Part shown: piece by piece, positions 62,317 to 64,000 of the stretch
Numbering within the stretch: position 1 is the first letter of the stretch
Layout of the letters: each line of letters opens with the position of its first letter
Assembly: GCA_017590115.1 (NCBI GenBank)
Contig: JAGGNK010011336.1
Span: 1,488,001 to 1,552,000, forward strand
Length of the DNA: 64,000 bases
Source: Montifringilla adamsi
Lineage: Eukaryota > Chordata > Aves > Passeriformes > Passeridae
Direction of reading: 5' to 3'
The notes under the pieces: model-generated
Databases searched by the model: none
What the model saw: the letters and a program-made list of their open reading frames with translations, nothing else
Told to the model about the DNA's origin: nothing
Position numbers and translations under genes: made by a program

Positions 62317-64000
62317 AAGAAAACACTTAAAAAAAATATTTTAAAATATTTTATAAAAGTTGGGCTTCTCCATCCCTTTTTTTTTTTTTTTTTTGGAAGT
62401 CACAATTTTTCTCCTATGACAAAGATTAGAAAAGGGCAGAGAAAAAGGGTGGAGTTTTTTCCAGCACCCCAGGTGGGCAGCAGATGTGTGAGAGAAGAAT
62501 TCCTCCCCCGAATGTGAGAGGGATTTATCATTTGAGCTGGATGAGGAGCACAGAGTCCATCCCATCTTCCCAGTGCCAACCTCCATCTGCAAGGTGGGTT
62601 CAAGTGCACCTTCCCTTGTAGTACCGTCCCAAGACAACCATGCCAGGGCAAGGCAGCTCCATCCACGGCCAGGCAGGGATGGATGGCTGGGGACACCCCA
62701 GAGTGGCCATCACCCACACTCCCCCTGCCTCCTGCTCCCTGTGTGAACCCCATCACTTGGCTGTGTTAAGCTGGGCACTCTGGCAGAGACATTCACAGAC
62801 CCAACCACACCAAACTGGTTTTCCCTGTCCAGGAGCAAAGTCCAAAGAAGGATTTGGCCTCCAGGGTCCATGTCTGCAATGAGCACTCGGTGGTTCTGGA
62901 GGTGTGAGCTTTGACATTTGTCCTGTAAAGATCTGTGCATGCCTTGCTAAGGTTAAGCTGGGTTTCCCTGAGTTACCTGAGATCAGTGAAAATCAGGTCC
63001 ATGTGGAAGTAAAGGAAATAATGGGGGATTTCTGTTAAGTTGTTTCCTAAACTGATTTAATGCCTCCAACCTCGGCACCACCTACTTTCTCTTTCTTGTG
63101 CAAATATGCCTGTGCTTACCTGATTATTATTTGTCATTCAGCCCTGCAACGGTCAATTATTTGTGTTTGCTGGGTCATGCAATGCAGAACAAAAAGACAA
63201 CCAAATAAGTAGCATCTGCAGTAACACCCAAACAGCTGAATAGAGGCAATGGCTGGCAGTGGGTGGCCATTTGCCTGAGCCAGCAGTTTCACCCTCTGTG
63301 TGCCTGCAGAGAATGAGAAAGTGGCCATCTGACCCAACCCCTACCTTGGTGGAGGATGCTGTGCTGTGTTGAGCTGTGCAGAAAGCAGCCCCAGGTGGAA
63401 TACCCAACCCCCATAAGATGCTTGTGCAGCAGAGGCAGATGCAGTCATGGTGCTCTGGCCCCTGTGAGGTAGAAGCCACAGTATCTAAAACTCAGATCTT
63501 AGCCCAGTGGCCAGTTTCTGAGTGGCTAGGTGGTGACATATTACCCCTTATTGATGTGCTCACTGCAAAGCAATTAAAAGTCAGCAGTCAAAAAACCCCA
63601 CAGTTTTTGTCTAAAGAACATATTATTTGTCTGCAGCTGGAGTTCCTCCTCCCCCAGAAGTCCAGGCAGAGGAGGCTGGCAAAGCCTTTCAGACCACAGA
63701 ATGTGCTACAAAACTCATCCTGGGAGCTGCTTAGAGAGGTAAAAAAAAGCACCTAGAAGGGGATGCTCCCGAAGGTCCTGTCCCCAGCTGTGGTGCTGTG
63801 GGAGTCCCTTTACACAGCACATCAGGCAATGATCTCAGCATCACCATCAGGACAAAACCTGCCCCTGCCTCTCTCTCCCTCTTCCCAGCTCCCTCCCCTG
63901 GCCCAGAGACAGGTCCTGTGTGACCCTGCTGCTGTGTGATCAGGAACTCGGTAGCACTGCAGGTAAAACAGTCTCAGCCTGTGGAGTTCTGGCTCTATTT
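62317..64000. other. Intergenic, no gene recognised
   Basis: Anonymous sequence with a T20 run near 62378-62395. ORFs are small, overlapping and without recognised domains. Confidence 0.6.

Noticed and set aside
1..64000. CRISPR array, insertion sequences, operons or a novel defence-type system
   Set aside because: The DNA is vertebrate: split gene with GT-AG introns, CR1 and LTR repeats. The only direct-repeat array is the GT minisatellite.

Overview
The window looks like avian nuclear DNA. The support is a complete Pellino-1 gene (PELI1) with vertebrate exon structure and canonical splice sites, three CR1-type LINE fragments (the typical bird retroposon), an LTR that resembles a common bird endogenous-retrovirus LTR, a CpG-island promoter, and long non-coding stretches with homopolymer and microsatellite tracts. 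No prokaryotic genes, CRISPR arrays, insertion sequences, rRNA or tRNA genes were found. Family assignments of repeats are from memory of consensus sequences, not a search.

Layout. 1-5.7 kb: intergenic sequence with no recognisable gene. 5.7-9.14 kb: probable 3' UTR and flank of PELI1 (minus strand); the first canonical AATAAA I find after the stop codon is near 5.72 kb. 9.14-15.27 kb: six coding exons of PELI1, minus strand, which join in frame to exactly 418 codons plus a TAA stop. 15.27-50.04 kb: a 34.8-kb first intron holding two CR1 fragments, one solo LTR and several A-rich or AT-rich simple tracts, but no recognisable coding exon. About 49.4-50.44 kb: CpG island with one or two candidate non-coding first exons and a strong ZNF143/Staf-like promoter motif. 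50.46-51.33 kb: a GT-rich minisatellite that runs almost directly into a 5'-truncated CR1. 51.3-64 kb: upstream intergenic sequence with two MIR-like relics, a second GC/CpG-rich patch near 61 kb, a 146-codon orphan ORF near 59.8 kb, and an assembly gap (116 N) flanked by a duplicated A-rich unit.

Functionally the window is a one-gene locus. PELI1 encodes an E3 ubiquitin ligase with an FHA-like phosphothreonine-binding domain and a C-terminal RING-like domain; it ubiquitinates IRAK-family and other adaptors in Toll-like/IL-1 receptor signalling. The features most worth a second look are regulatory: a short upstream ORF in exon 2, alternative first-exon donors, the ZNF143-like site, the promoter-proximal minisatellite, and the CpG-dense terminal exon. 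I see no convincing undescribed multi-gene system here.
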